From the NCBI RefSeq assembly GCF_000067165.1, contig NC_010162.1, forward strand, positions 10,342,501 through 10,406,500: a DNA stretch of 64,000 nt. Direction: 5' to 3'. A program made the translations under genes and the position numbers. The notes beneath the pieces are model-generated. The model had not been told where the DNA came from and did not search any database. It saw only the letters and a program-made list of their open reading frames with translations. The stretch is from Sorangium cellulosum So ce56 (GTDB lineage Bacteria > Myxococcota_A > Polyangia > Polyangiales > Polyangiaceae). Within the stretch, counting starts at the first letter, position 1; each line of letters starts with the position of its first letter. Shown in pieces: positions 51,703 to 60,596 of this stretch.

Positions 51703-54188
51703 AGCTCACCGTGCTCGGCCTCGGCCTGATCTCGCCCGCCGGCGCCTCGGCGCGCGATCACGTCTTCTTCCCGCGCGCCGGGGCGCCGCCGCCTCCGCCG
51801 TCGCCGTTCGTCGGGCCCGACGGGCGCCGGATCGACGCGCGCTACTGCCCGTGGATCAGGCCCTCGCAGGCCGACGCGGGCCGCCTCCTCGCGCTCGCCC
51901 GGGGCGCCGTGGCCGAGGCCCTCGCTGTGGTGCCCGCGGACGAGGCGGCGGGGATCCCGAGGTTCGTCGTGACGCCGGCGCCACGGCCGGGGCTGCCCGA
52001 GGGAGCGCTCTCGGAGCTGGCGCGCGCGCTCGGCCCCGCGGCGCAGCGCTTCGCCGGGGCGGCGGGCGCGTTCGCGGCGCTGGCGCGGATCGCGGAGCTG
52101 CTCGCGGGCGGCGCGGGCGGCGCCGCGCTCCTCGTCGGCGTCGACTCGTACGCCGGGGTGGACGCGCTCGCCGAGCGGCGGCGGAGGCCGGAGAGCCCGT
52201 GGCTGCTCGCGCCGCCGCCGCCGTCGGAGGGCGCGGGGGCGCTGCTCGTGGCCTCCGCGGAGCAGGCGTCGCGGTGGGGGGCGGCGGCCGTGGGAGAGAT
52301 CGTCGCGAGCCGGCACGCGCCGGGGCGCGCGACCGACGAGGACGACGAGCCCGTCGACGCGGTGGCGATGACGGCGCTCCTGCGCGGTTTGCCCGCCGCT
52401 GCCGGGCCGATCCAGGCCGTCTTCGGGCAGGGGCGTGCTGGCGCGCTCCGGTGCCGAGAGTGGCAGTTCACGACGGCGCGGTGCGCGGAGCGGCTCTCGC
52501 CGAGTTATTTCGATCGCTGCCTCGAGGCGGAGATCGGCGAGCTCGGCGCCGCGGCGGGCGTGATGGGCCTCGCGTGTGCATTCGCGACGCTCCGGCACGG
52601 CGCGGCGCCGGCCGAGGCCGGGAGGTCGTTCGTGGCCTGGGCGATCTCCCGCGATGGCACCCGCGGGATCGCGCTCGGGGCCGCGGCGCGCACGGGAGCG
52701 GGCAAGGTCGCGGCGGGAGCGGAGGGGGCGCTTCCGGTGATGATGCCGCTCTCGGGGGCGGTGATCGCGCGGCAGGTGGAGCGCGAGGCGTTCGTCCCGC
52801 CGCCGGTCGAGGCGGAGGAGCCGGGAGACGAGGCGTGGCTCGAGGAGGGCGCCGGGGAGGTGGGCGCGGCGGCGGCGACCATCGGGGCGGCGGCCGTCGC
52901 GGCGGCGGCCGTCGCGGCGGCGAACGACGTGGCGCCGGCGCTCCCGGAGCTGCCGCGCGAGAGCGCGCCCGCACCGGCGGTGCGGCTCGATGCGGGGCGC
53001 GTGACCGAGGTCACGCTGGCGGGGTTCTACGCGTCGGTCGTCGATCACTGCGCGGAGCTCGTGGCCGCGCTCGCTCGGGATCGCGTCGAGGGGCGGCGCT
53101 CGTGGCTGCCGGAGGCGGAGCCGCGGATGCTCCGGCAGATCGACGCGATCGTGGCCGCGGGGCCGCGGGCCCTGATCGAGGTCGCCGCGTTCTGGGAGCG
53201 CTGGATGGACGACCCGTGGAAGTCGTTCGCGGGCGCGATCTCGCTCGCCGCCTTCGCGGGGGACGACGCGCTCGCCGCGATCCACCGGGCGGCGCACCTG
53301 CTCCCGCAGGACGCCGAGGACCATGCGATCGCCGTGGCCGAGGCGCTCGCGCTGGTCGAGCGGCCCGGGCTCGCGGGGCTGGCGCGGGCGCTGTCGGCGT
53401 CGGCGCACCCGATCGCGCGGGCTGCCGGCGTGAACCTGCGCTCGATGCGCGGCGAGCTGCCGGTCGAAGGGATCGGCGCCGCGCTCGCCGACGAGCACGA
53501 CGCGGTGGTGCGCGCCGGGATCTGGGCCTGTGAGCGGCTGCCGTCGGCGCAGCGTGCGCGCTTCGTCGAGCGCTTGCGGGAGCTGTGTGGAGGGGCATCC
53601 CCCGCCGTGGCCTGGTCGGCGGCGCGGGTGCTCGTGATCGGCGGCGAGGTGGAACTCGTGCGCGACGAGGCGCTGAGCGCTCGGCTCGGGTTGTACGCGA
53701 CGGAGCTGTTCGCGCTGGCCGGGGAGCCGGGCGACTGGCCCCGGCTCGAGAGCCTGCTCGGCCGCCATCGGCCGACGCGCGCGGCCCTCTCCGCCGTGGC
53801 GCGCTTCGGCTGCCCGGCGAGCGCCGGGTGGATGATCCAGCGGCTCGACGACGAGGCGCTCGCGGACGATGCGGCGGAAGCGCTGCGCACGCTGTTCGGG
53901 CCGGTCGTCGAGGAGGCGCGGGAGCTGGAGGCCGGGGCGTGGCGGGAGGCGATCGCGGCGCAGCGGCTCGATCCGAGGGGGCGTTACCGTGGGGGGCGAG
54001 CGCTCTCGACCGCGGTGGCGGCGGAGGAGTGCGCGTCGGGAAGGCTGTCGCGCGTCGCCGTGGAGGCGCGGGTCGATGAGCTGCGCGCACGGCTGAGGCT
54101 GCCCGATGCGGTCGACGTGAGCGGCTTCTGGGCGAGGGCGGAGGCGAACCTGGCGGCGTTCCTGAAAATGGCGCGGAGCCGGGGCTGA
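51699..54188 (+). CDS. Thiolase-like (KAS-type) plus HEAT-repeat protein of T6SS islands
   Basis: 829 residues. Residues about 1-330 follow the beta-ketoacyl-synthase fold: VLGLGLISPAG at the start, ALLVGVDSYAG, GAGALLVA and a long second half. At the expected nucleophile position the sequence is RFAGAAGAFAALARIAELL, with no Cys, so the site looks dead. Residues about 330-430 are Ala-rich and about 440-829 are HEAT-like helices (IHRAAHLLPQDAEDHAIAVA, WSAARVLVIGG). HEAT proteins of the TIGR02270 type occur in T6SS clusters. Its position between vgrG and the effector gene suggests an effector-loading or folding role, by inference. Confidence 0.75.
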   Translation: MKLTVLGLGLISPAGASARDHVFFPRAGAPPPPPSPFVGPDGRRIDARYCPWIRPSQADAGRLLALARGAVAEALAVVPADEAAGIPRFVVTPAPRPGLPEGALSELARALGPAAQRFAGAAGAFAALARIAELLAGGAGGAALLVGVDSYAGVDALAERRRRPESPWLLAPPPPSEGAGALLVASAEQASRWGAAAVGEIVASRHAPGRATDEDDEPVDAVAMTALLRGLPAAAGPIQAVFGQGRAGALRCREWQFTTARCAERLSPSYFDRCLEAEIGELGAAAGVMGLACAFATLRHGAAPAEAGRSFVAWAISRDGTRGIALGAAARTGAGKVAAGAEGALPVMMPLSGAVIARQVEREAFVPPPVEAEEPGDEAWLEEGAGEVGAAAATIGAAAVAAAAVAAANDVAPALPELPRESAPAPAVRLDAGRVTEVTLAGFYASVVDHCAELVAALARDRVEGRRSWLPEAEPRMLRQIDAIVAAGPRALIEVAAFWERWMDDPWKSFAGAISLAAFAGDDALAAIHRAAHLLPQDAEDHAIAVAEALALVERPGLAGLARALSASAHPIARAAGVNLRSMRGELPVEGIGAALADEHDAVVRAGIWACERLPSAQRARFVERLRELCGGASPAVAWSAARVLVIGGEVELVRDEALSARLGLYATELFALAGEPGDWPRLESLLGRHRPTRAALSAVARFGCPASAGWMIQRLDDEALADDAAEALRTLFGPVVEEARELEAGAWREAIAAQRLDPRGRYRGGRALSTAVAAEECASGRLSRVAVEARVDELRARLRLPDAVDVSGFWARAEANLAAFLKMARSRG

Positions 54189-54220
54189 GCGCTGGGGCAG
54201 CAGGGGGACGAGAGATCACT

Positions 54221-57200
54221 GTGGCGACGATCAATTACAAACACATCGCGACGACACGGAGCAATCACTTCTGTCCCGGCCCCCTTCCGGCCATCAGCAC
54301 GGCGCCACCGCCGGCTCCGACCGGGCCAGTGCCAAGCCCGTTTGCGTACGTTGCGCTCTCGTCAAGTGCGACGGATACAGGCGAGCGGATCGAGATTGGC
54401 GGCGCGCCGGTGCTCCTGGAGGGCAGCTCGATGGACATCGAGTTACCAGGCAACATCCCTTGCCAAGGGACCGGGGGCGACGCTGTGACGCACGTCGTGA
54501 ATAAGGCGTGTTTCGTCAAGAGTGCATCGTCCAAGATCATGTCCGGCGACCGCGGACTCGTCTGTACCGGCGACTACGTAATTCTTAACGTCGCCGGAAG
54601 TAAGGCACAGGTGGCCCAGATCGGCGGGGTGCTCTTGGCGGCGGGCATCGTCCAAACCGCCACGGTCGACAACACCATCGTGAATATGACGGTCGTGCTC
54701 GATCCAATCTCCGTCGCGTCTGGCGCCATGGTCGACGAGACCACGGATCTCTCGATGCCGGGCCTCATCCCCATCGAGTGGAAGCGCCTCTATAGCTCTA
54801 TGCGAACCCGCGAGCACACCCCGCTCGGGCGCGGCGGTTGGACGCACGCATACCACCAGTGGATTGAGATCGACGGTGACGTGCTGCGCCTCCGCGACGC
54901 GGACGGCGCGACCATCACCGTGCGCGACACGAAGCCGCGCGAGCCAGCGTTCCACCGCGGCAAGCGCCTCGTGATCACCCGTGACCTCCACGGCGGCGCC
55001 ACCGCGTTCTCACTGGACACGCGCCTCACCCGCACCTTTCTTCCCGCCGGCGGCGGACGCACGTTCCTCCGCGAGATCTCCAACGAGTCCGGGCATAAGG
55101 TCGTCCTGGAGTACGATGCGGAACGGCTCGTGCGAATCGTCGATACCGCGCGCCGCACGGTCGTCCTCACCCACGACGGCGACGGCCACATCGTGCGCCT
55201 CCAGGTTTTCCCTCCCGGTGGCGAGGGCCGCACTCCGGTCCACGCCGTCTCGTTCGCGTACAGCGACGGCGGCGAGCTTGTGAAGGTCACCGATGCGCTC
55301 GGCCACGCGGAAACGTACGGCTACGACGAACAGCGCCGCATGAATCACAGGACGCTGCCGACTGGCCTCTCGTTCCACTACGTCTATGATCCCGAGTCAG
55401 GCCGGTGCGTCCGCTCCTGGGGAGACGGCGATCTCCACGCCGGCGATCTCACCTACGATCTTCAGCAAGGCATCACTCACCTGACCGGCAACCCGGAACC
55501 CCGCGTCTTCACATGGCGGCCCGAGGACGGATCGGTGGTGCGCGAGGCCTCGCCCGACGGCCTCTCCGTGCGCGATCTCGAGTTCGATGCCGATGGCCTG
55601 CTCCTCAAAACGAAGAACGCGGCGGGAGATACCCTGACGTTCACCCGCGACGGGCGGGGCAACCTCACGCGCATCACCGATTCCATCGGCCGAGTGGTCG
55701 AGCTCGAGTACTCGGACGATCTCCTGGTGCGGCGCCACGCTGGAGGCCTGACCACCGAGTACGGCTACGACCACCGAAACCGGCTTACCTGGGTGAGATA
55801 CACGTCCGGCGCATTCCTGACGCTGACGTACGACGAGCAGGGACGCCTCGCCGCGGTGCACGGGCCGGACGGGCTCCGTGGCGGCTTCACCTACGACGAG
55901 CAGCACAACGCCGCCGAGGAGCGCACTCCTCGCGACGGATTGCGTCGCTGGCGCCACGACGCGCTCGGCCGGCCCATAGTGTACGTCGATCCGCTCGGAC
56001 GGGTGACGCGCCGCGAGCTCGACGCTCTCGGCCGGCCGACCGCACTCCACTTGCCCGACGGGACCTCGCTGCGCTTCGAGCACGACGCTCTCGGACGCCT
56101 CACCCGCCGCACCGATACGCTCGGGCGGGTCGAAACATTCCGCTACACGGGCCTGAAATCACCGGTCGAAGTGACCCAGCCCGACGGTGCAATCTGGTCC
56201 TTGTCGTTCGATCTCAATGAGCGCCTCCAGCAGGTGAAGAATCCGAAGGGCGAGACCTTCGATCTCCGATATGACCGCGCCGGCAACCTCCGCGAGTACC
56301 GCTCATATGACGGCCGCATCTCCCGCGCACAGCACGGCAAGAATGGTCGTCTGGCGCGCGTGGATCATGCCGACGGCACCTTCCGCGCACTCCGGCACGA
56401 CGGCGCGGGGAGAATCCTCGCCGAGGAGACACCACATGGAGTCGTAAAGATCGAGACGCCCGAGGACCTCGTCGTCGAGTACATCTTCGAGGATCCGGCC
56501 GGGGAGATCCGCCTGCGCGTCGAGCGCGATCCGCTCGGGCGCGTGGTTGCCGAGACGCAGAACGGCAGGATGATCCGCTATGAGTACGACGCGCAGAACC
56601 GCTGCACCGCTCGCCACCTCCCGACGGGGCACATAACACGTTATACGTACGATGAGGAGGGGAACGTCTCGTCGCTCGATCACGACGGCTACCGCGTGGA
56701 GATCCAGCGCGATCTGGCCGGCTCGGTGGTCCGCAAGGTCTTCGCGAGCGCCGGCGTGGAGGCGCGGCGCGAGGTCGACCCGATCGCGCGCCCCACCCGC
56801 GACTGGGTCGGTGCCGCCGGGCGCACGCTCGTGGATCGCCTCTACGCTTACGATGCCGCCGGCGCACTCGTCGAGCGCAACGACAGGCGCTGGGGCATCT
56901 CGCGCTACAGCTACGATCGGCTTGGCATGCTGCTTGCGGCCAGCTCTCCGAAGGGGCGCGAGACCTTCGAGTATGACGTGGGAGGCTCGCTGAAGCCCGC
57001 GGGCTCGGCCTGGGAAACGGGGCCGGGCGGGCTCTTGCTCCGCACCGAGAAAGCCGCGTATGCCTACGACGCTGCGAACCGGCGCACGCGCGAGACGCGG
57101 TCGGACGGAGCGACGGAGTACCTCTGGGACTGCCGCGGGCAGCTCCGCGAGGTCCGGCGCCCCGACGGCACACGCGTACTCTTCGCTTACGATGCCTTCA

Positions 57201-58279
57201 GCCGTCGGGTCAGGAAGGAGATCGTCCCGCCCGCCGTCCCGAGCGCGTTCGACTCTGCAGACGCGCGGAAGCCCCGGGTCGTCGAGTACGTGTGGGACGG
57301 CCTCTGCCTCGCCGCCGAGATCGACTCGGAGCGCGGCACACGCGTGTTCGTGCACGAGCCGGGCACGATGAGCCCGCTCCTCCAGCAGGACAGCACCGCA
57401 ATCTATGCAGTGGTCACCGATCACGTCGGCACCACGACCGAGCTCATCGGCCCCGAGGGCGAGGTCGCCTGGTCAGCGCACCACTCGGCTTTCGGCATCA
57501 TTACCGAGGCCGCACGGCCGAAGGGTGGGCCGCTCGTGGCATCGCCGTTCCGGCTGCTCGGGCAGTACCACGACGAGGAGACGGAGCTCTGCTACGTTCG
57601 CTACCGCTACTTCGATCCGAAGACGGCACGCTTTTTGAGCCCGGATCCGCTCGAGCTTTTCGGCAGCCGCAACCTATTCGCGTTCGATGGCAGCCCTACT
57701 ACCCATGCGGACCCGCTGGGCCTTTCCTGCCTCATCATCGGCAATCCGCTACACGACAATCTCGTCCGCTATTGCATACGACACATATCACCGAACCCGG
57801 ATAATTACCGCATCATGATCCACGGGGAACCCGGTCACGTCACGTCGACGGACGTGACCGGAATGAGCACCACGCATACACCTGACCAGCTCTTGCAAAT
57901 GATCCACGCCGCGGGGAACTACAACGGCGCACAGCTCATCACCCTAAACTCATGCAACACGGGTCGGACGGTGGACGGCGTGGCCTCGAAGGTCTCCGCC
58001 GCCTTCCCCAACCGCGACGTCCGCGGTCCGAACGACCTCGTTTGGGGCGTCGGCCAGTACATTGCACCTCCCGTCGGGGTAGCCAACAGCGTGACGTGGA
58101 CCCCTACGCCGGACGAGCTTGGCAAATCCATGCCGGATTTGACGCGCCCCGGGCAGTGGAATTATTTCAGGGATGGTAACCCGCACGAGCGTAGCCAGAA
58201 CGTGTACAAGGACGCGCCGCTGACCAAGACGCAACCTATCAATGTACCGCCACAGAAAGGTCCGCTGCCCTTCCAATGA
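54221..58279 (+). CDS. PAAR-like/RHS polymorphic toxin with clan-CD-like tip
   Basis: 1352 residues. N-terminal about 150 residues form a PAAR/DUF4150-like spike tip (SNHFCPGPLPAISTAPPPAP, IPCQGTGGDAVTHVVNK, MSGDRGLVCTGD). A long RHS cage follows (about 175-1160) with YD-type repeats and the shell-closing RYRYFDPKTARFLSPDPL and DPLGL (1164-1168). The 184-residue tip begins after DPLGL. It contains RIMIHG (H1201) and, 44 residues later, LITLNSCNTG (C1245), the spacing and flanking strands of a caspase/CHAT-like dyad. Codon use in the tip is less GC-rich than in the vgrG genes. It is the presumed toxin of the island. Confidence 0.93.
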   Translation: MATINYKHIATTRSNHFCPGPLPAISTAPPPAPTGPVPSPFAYVALSSSATDTGERIEIGGAPVLLEGSSMDIELPGNIPCQGTGGDAVTHVVNKACFVKSASSKIMSGDRGLVCTGDYVILNVAGSKAQVAQIGGVLLAAGIVQTATVDNTIVNMTVVLDPISVASGAMVDETTDLSMPGLIPIEWKRLYSSMRTREHTPLGRGGWTHAYHQWIEIDGDVLRLRDADGATITVRDTKPREPAFHRGKRLVITRDLHGGATAFSLDTRLTRTFLPAGGGRTFLREISNESGHKVVLEYDAERLVRIVDTARRTVVLTHDGDGHIVRLQVFPPGGEGRTPVHAVSFAYSDGGELVKVTDALGHAETYGYDEQRRMNHRTLPTGLSFHYVYDPESGRCVRSWGDGDLHAGDLTYDLQQGITHLTGNPEPRVFTWRPEDGSVVREASPDGLSVRDLEFDADGLLLKTKNAAGDTLTFTRDGRGNLTRITDSIGRVVELEYSDDLLVRRHAGGLTTEYGYDHRNRLTWVRYTSGAFLTLTYDEQGRLAAVHGPDGLRGGFTYDEQHNAAEERTPRDGLRRWRHDALGRPIVYVDPLGRVTRRELDALGRPTALHLPDGTSLRFEHDALGRLTRRTDTLGRVETFRYTGLKSPVEVTQPDGAIWSLSFDLNERLQQVKNPKGETFDLRYDRAGNLREYRSYDGRISRAQHGKNGRLARVDHADGTFRALRHDGAGRILAEETPHGVVKIETPEDLVVEYIFEDPAGEIRLRVERDPLGRVVAETQNGRMIRYEYDAQNRCTARHLPTGHITRYTYDEEGNVSSLDHDGYRVEIQRDLAGSVVRKVFASAGVEARREVDPIARPTRDWVGAAGRTLVDRLYAYDAAGALVERNDRRWGISRYSYDRLGMLLAASSPKGRETFEYDVGGSLKPAGSAWETGPGGLLLRTEKAAYAYDAANRRTRETRSDGATEYLWDCRGQLREVRRPDGTRVLFAYDAFSRRVRKEIVPPAVPSAFDSADARKPRVVEYVWDGLCLAAEIDSERGTRVFVHEPGTMSPLLQQDSTAIYAVVTDHVGTTTELIGPEGEVAWSAHHSAFGIITEAARPKGGPLVASPFRLLGQYHDEETELCYVRYRYFDPKTARFLSPDPLELFGSRNLFAFDGSPTTHADPLGLSCLIIGNPLHDNLVRYCIRHISPNPDNYRIMIHGEPGHVTSTDVTGMSTTHTPDQLLQMIHAAGNYNGAQLITLNSCNTGRTVDGVASKVSAAFPNRDVRGPNDLVWGVGQYIAPPVGVANSVTWTPTPDELGKSMPDLTRPGQWNYFRDGNPHERSQNVYKDAPLTKTQPINVPPQKGPLPFQ

Positions 58280-58309
58280 CCCCTTCGAGTTGAACCAGCG
58301 TCCACGGAG

Positions 58310-58324
58310 GCTCGCACGCCGAGC
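58310..58324. terminator. Weak hairpin in convergent gap after RHS gene
   Basis: A 5-bp stem (GCTCG / CGAGC, loop CACGC) lies in the 62-bp convergent gap between the RHS effector gene and the first 347-residue gene. It is short and has no T-tract, so the terminator role is tentative. Confidence 0.25.
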
Positions 58325-58325
58325 A

Positions 58326-58356
58326 CGCGGGAGGCATCCTCTCAGCTGCACGCGTG
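58326..58356. repeat. 31-bp direct repeat, copy 1 (3' end of paralogue A)
   Basis: Matches 59491-59521 at 29 of 31 positions, same orientation. This copy spans the last codons and stop of paralogue A and its downstream flank; the second copy lies just downstream of paralogue B. The arrangement is the footprint of a tandem duplication. Confidence 0.85.
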
Positions 58357-59385
58357 ATAAAGAACGGCTTCATGCTGCGTCGAATTGCCGAAGTCGATGG
58401 CGAGCCACAGCTCATCGTCCTCACTGGCCACGAAGCTGCGTTCGTGCCCAACCTGCAGGGTCGTGTGAAAGGGGATGGGAATGCGCTCCCATTCCCCGCC
58501 TCGCGCCAGCCTGTGAATGTAGAGCGCTGACGAGTCATTCTCTGAAAAGAGGAAAAGCTCGCCCCTGGGCGTAGCCGCCAGGCTTATCACCCGAAACTCC
58601 CGTGAGACGGGCGGCAACGGGAGCCACCTCCCCTGGGCGCGGTACGCCAGGAAGGGCTCCCCGGACTCCAGTTTTCCGATGGCCATGGACTCATAGGGTG
58701 GATGCCCGGCAACCATTTCGATGCCCCTCTCATCCACCCCGGGCGGCCATTCGAGCCTTTCACCATGCTCCTCTCCTCGCGGAAACATCCACCATTCAGG
58801 CTGGTGATGGCGCGCTCGCACGATGTGAACAGCGACATCGCCTGCGGTCGTCCTATGAAAATGCGCAGGTGGGTACCAACCATCCCAGACGATCTTCTTG
58901 GCGAGCACGGGAGGGATCGGCTTATCAGAGCTGTCCAGCCATCTCAGGGTGCCATCGGCTTCCAAGCCGAGCACCCCGCCCGCCCACTGGAGCACCCATA
59001 GGACATCGGGATGCTCCACCCATCGCGCGTGCCGCTCGTCCCAGCGGACCACGGCGCCCCTCGGCTTCTTCAGCTCCTCCGCCAGCACAATCGCCTCTGC
59101 CGGACGCAGCCGCCGGGAGCCCATGCGGATCGTCCACCCCACACCGATGGCAGAAGCCCAGGTGCAGTCAGGCCATCGACCGACCATGCCAACAATCTCG
59201 TCCGGGACGATCGCCTCCGGAACCACCCCCTGGGCGTTCGATGCCCTCACTACCTCCGTCTTCCGCTGGTCATGGAGCTGCCCTCCCTGGGCCCGCGCGA
59301 TGTAGGGACCGGTAGACGCGATGATCGCTCCCTGGAGCCGGTGCAACCGAATGGGCTGCTGTGACGATGCGATGGCCGTAAACAT
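58342..59385 (-). CDS. T6SS-island paralogue A (candidate immunity/accessory protein)
   Basis: 347 residues from the ATG at 59385. The chain opens with FTAIASSQQPIRLHRLQGAI, then MVGRWPDCTWAS, WPPGVDERG, FLAYRAQGRWLPLPPV and a C-terminal ASEDDELWLAIDFG. Repeated strands with W-x-x-L-P or W-x-x-x-P endings suggest a beta-propeller. No signal peptide, so it is probably cytoplasmic. I do not recognise a named family. It faces the RHS gene head-on and is a same-length paralogue of the next gene. By position it could be the immunity protein for the RHS tip, or an accessory of the adaptor arm. Confidence 0.8.
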   Translation of the reverse strand: MFTAIASSQQPIRLHRLQGAIIASTGPYIARAQGGQLHDQRKTEVVRASNAQGVVPEAIVPDEIVGMVGRWPDCTWASAIGVGWTIRMGSRRLRPAEAIVLAEELKKPRGAVVRWDERHARWVEHPDVLWVLQWAGGVLGLEADGTLRWLDSSDKPIPPVLAKKIVWDGWYPPAHFHRTTAGDVAVHIVRARHHQPEWWMFPRGEEHGERLEWPPGVDERGIEMVAGHPPYESMAIGKLESGEPFLAYRAQGRWLPLPPVSREFRVISLAATPRGELFLFSENDSSALYIHRLARGGEWERIPIPFHTTLQVGHERSFVASEDDELWLAIDFGNSTQHEAVLYHACS

Positions 59386-59490
59386 GCCGCGATCCACCTT
59401 CCGTCTTATCGCTTCCCGCGACGCCACTCGCCTGGCTCGAATAGCCCCCGCGTCCCCTTCATGCGCGGCGTCCGAGACACACACCGGCCT

Positions 59491-59521
59491 CGCGGGCGGC
59501 ATCCGCTCAGCTGCACGCGTG
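59491..59521. repeat. 31-bp direct repeat, copy 2 (downstream of paralogue B)
   Basis: Second copy of the 31-bp repeat (see 58326-58356). Here it is non-coding: paralogue B ends a few bases earlier at a TAA, so the ancestral end was displaced by a small insertion after duplication. Confidence 0.85.
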
Positions 59522-59523
59522 CT

Positions 59524-60567
59524 TTAGCCGCGCGCATGGTAAAGGACGGCGCGATGCATGTCTGATTCGCCGAAGTCGGCGGCGAGCCAGAGCTCATCGT
59601 TCTCGCTGGCCATGATCTGATACGGAGGACAGCCACCGACCCTCGCAGCATCAAGCTCAAACAGAGAAGCGCCGCTGCACCTCGTATGAAACGGCACCGA
59701 AACACTCTCCCAGTCCCCTCCCGCCGTCAGACGGTAAATGCGCACTGGCATGGAGTGCGCCCGTGCACACAGAAAGACTTGCCCCGAGGATGTCGTCAAG
59801 ATGCCCTGCACTTCGTGGCTCTCGCGGAAGGGCGGCAATAGCTTCCACTCCCCCTGAACACGATGTGCGACAAATTTCTCCGCCGACGTCAGCATACCTG
59901 AGGCGAAGAGCCCGTTCGACCGATAGTCGATGAAGATCGCCGCGCTCTGCTCATCCACTCCGGGTGGCCACTCGAACCGCTCCGGCTCGCGCTCTCCTCG
60001 CCGAAAGATCCACCAGCCAGGCTCATACTGCGGGGATTGTATGACGCGAAGGATGACCTCGCCGACCCTGGTCACATAAGGGTTGTATGCAAAAATACCC
60101 TGAGTGAGCACGGGATCGATCGGTGTGTCCGCGCCGTCCGCCCATCTGAACCTGCCGTCGGATCCCGTGACGATCACCCCGTCAGCCCACTCACCAACCC
60201 ACTCGTTCTCGGGGTGTTCCACCCAGCAACCAGAGGCGTCGTCCCAACGAACCACGACATTCCTGCTGACTTGGACCCAGAGCGCGGCACCAGGCATCGG
60301 CCCCTCGATGGCGCGCATCCCCTGCCCTGCATAGACAAGAGCCCAGACCTGGTCAGGCCACCGGCCCACCATGCTGGTAATCTGCGGCGGGACATGCCGC
60401 GCGAACTGCGGCTGAGCGTCCGGAGCCCCCGGCAACTCCAGCTTCCGCATCTCGTGGAGCTGGCCGCCCTGGGCCCGCGCGACGTGAAACCCGGTAGAGG
60501 CGAGGATCGCCCCACGCAGCCTGTGCAACCGGATGGGCTGCGGCGATGATGCGATGGCCCTGAACAT
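59524..60567 (-). CDS. T6SS-island paralogue B (candidate immunity/accessory protein)
   Basis: 347 residues from the ATG at 60567, exactly the length of paralogue A. It opens with FRAIASSPQPIRLHRLRGAI and contains MVGRWPDQVWA, EWPPGVDEQSAA, HRVQGEWKLLPPF and ASENDELWLAADFG, aligning with A along its whole length while the middle parts have diverged. A start further upstream would run into the preceding gene. Immediately downstream lies a copy of the repeat from A. Same inferred role as A; possession of two versions fits immunity to two related toxins. Confidence 0.8.
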   Translation of the reverse strand: MFRAIASSPQPIRLHRLRGAILASTGFHVARAQGGQLHEMRKLELPGAPDAQPQFARHVPPQITSMVGRWPDQVWALVYAGQGMRAIEGPMPGAALWVQVSRNVVVRWDDASGCWVEHPENEWVGEWADGVIVTGSDGRFRWADGADTPIDPVLTQGIFAYNPYVTRVGEVILRVIQSPQYEPGWWIFRRGEREPERFEWPPGVDEQSAAIFIDYRSNGLFASGMLTSAEKFVAHRVQGEWKLLPPFRESHEVQGILTTSSGQVFLCARAHSMPVRIYRLTAGGDWESVSVPFHTRCSGASLFELDAARVGGCPPYQIMASENDELWLAADFGESDMHRAVLYHARG

Positions 60568-60596
60568 ACCGTGCTCGGCTCCTCTCCCTCGCTCCC

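Noticed and set aside
51699..52700. Active fatty-acid or polyketide ketosynthase
   Set aside because: No nucleophilic Cys at the expected site, no carrier-protein or other synthase genes nearby, and it is embedded in a T6SS operon.
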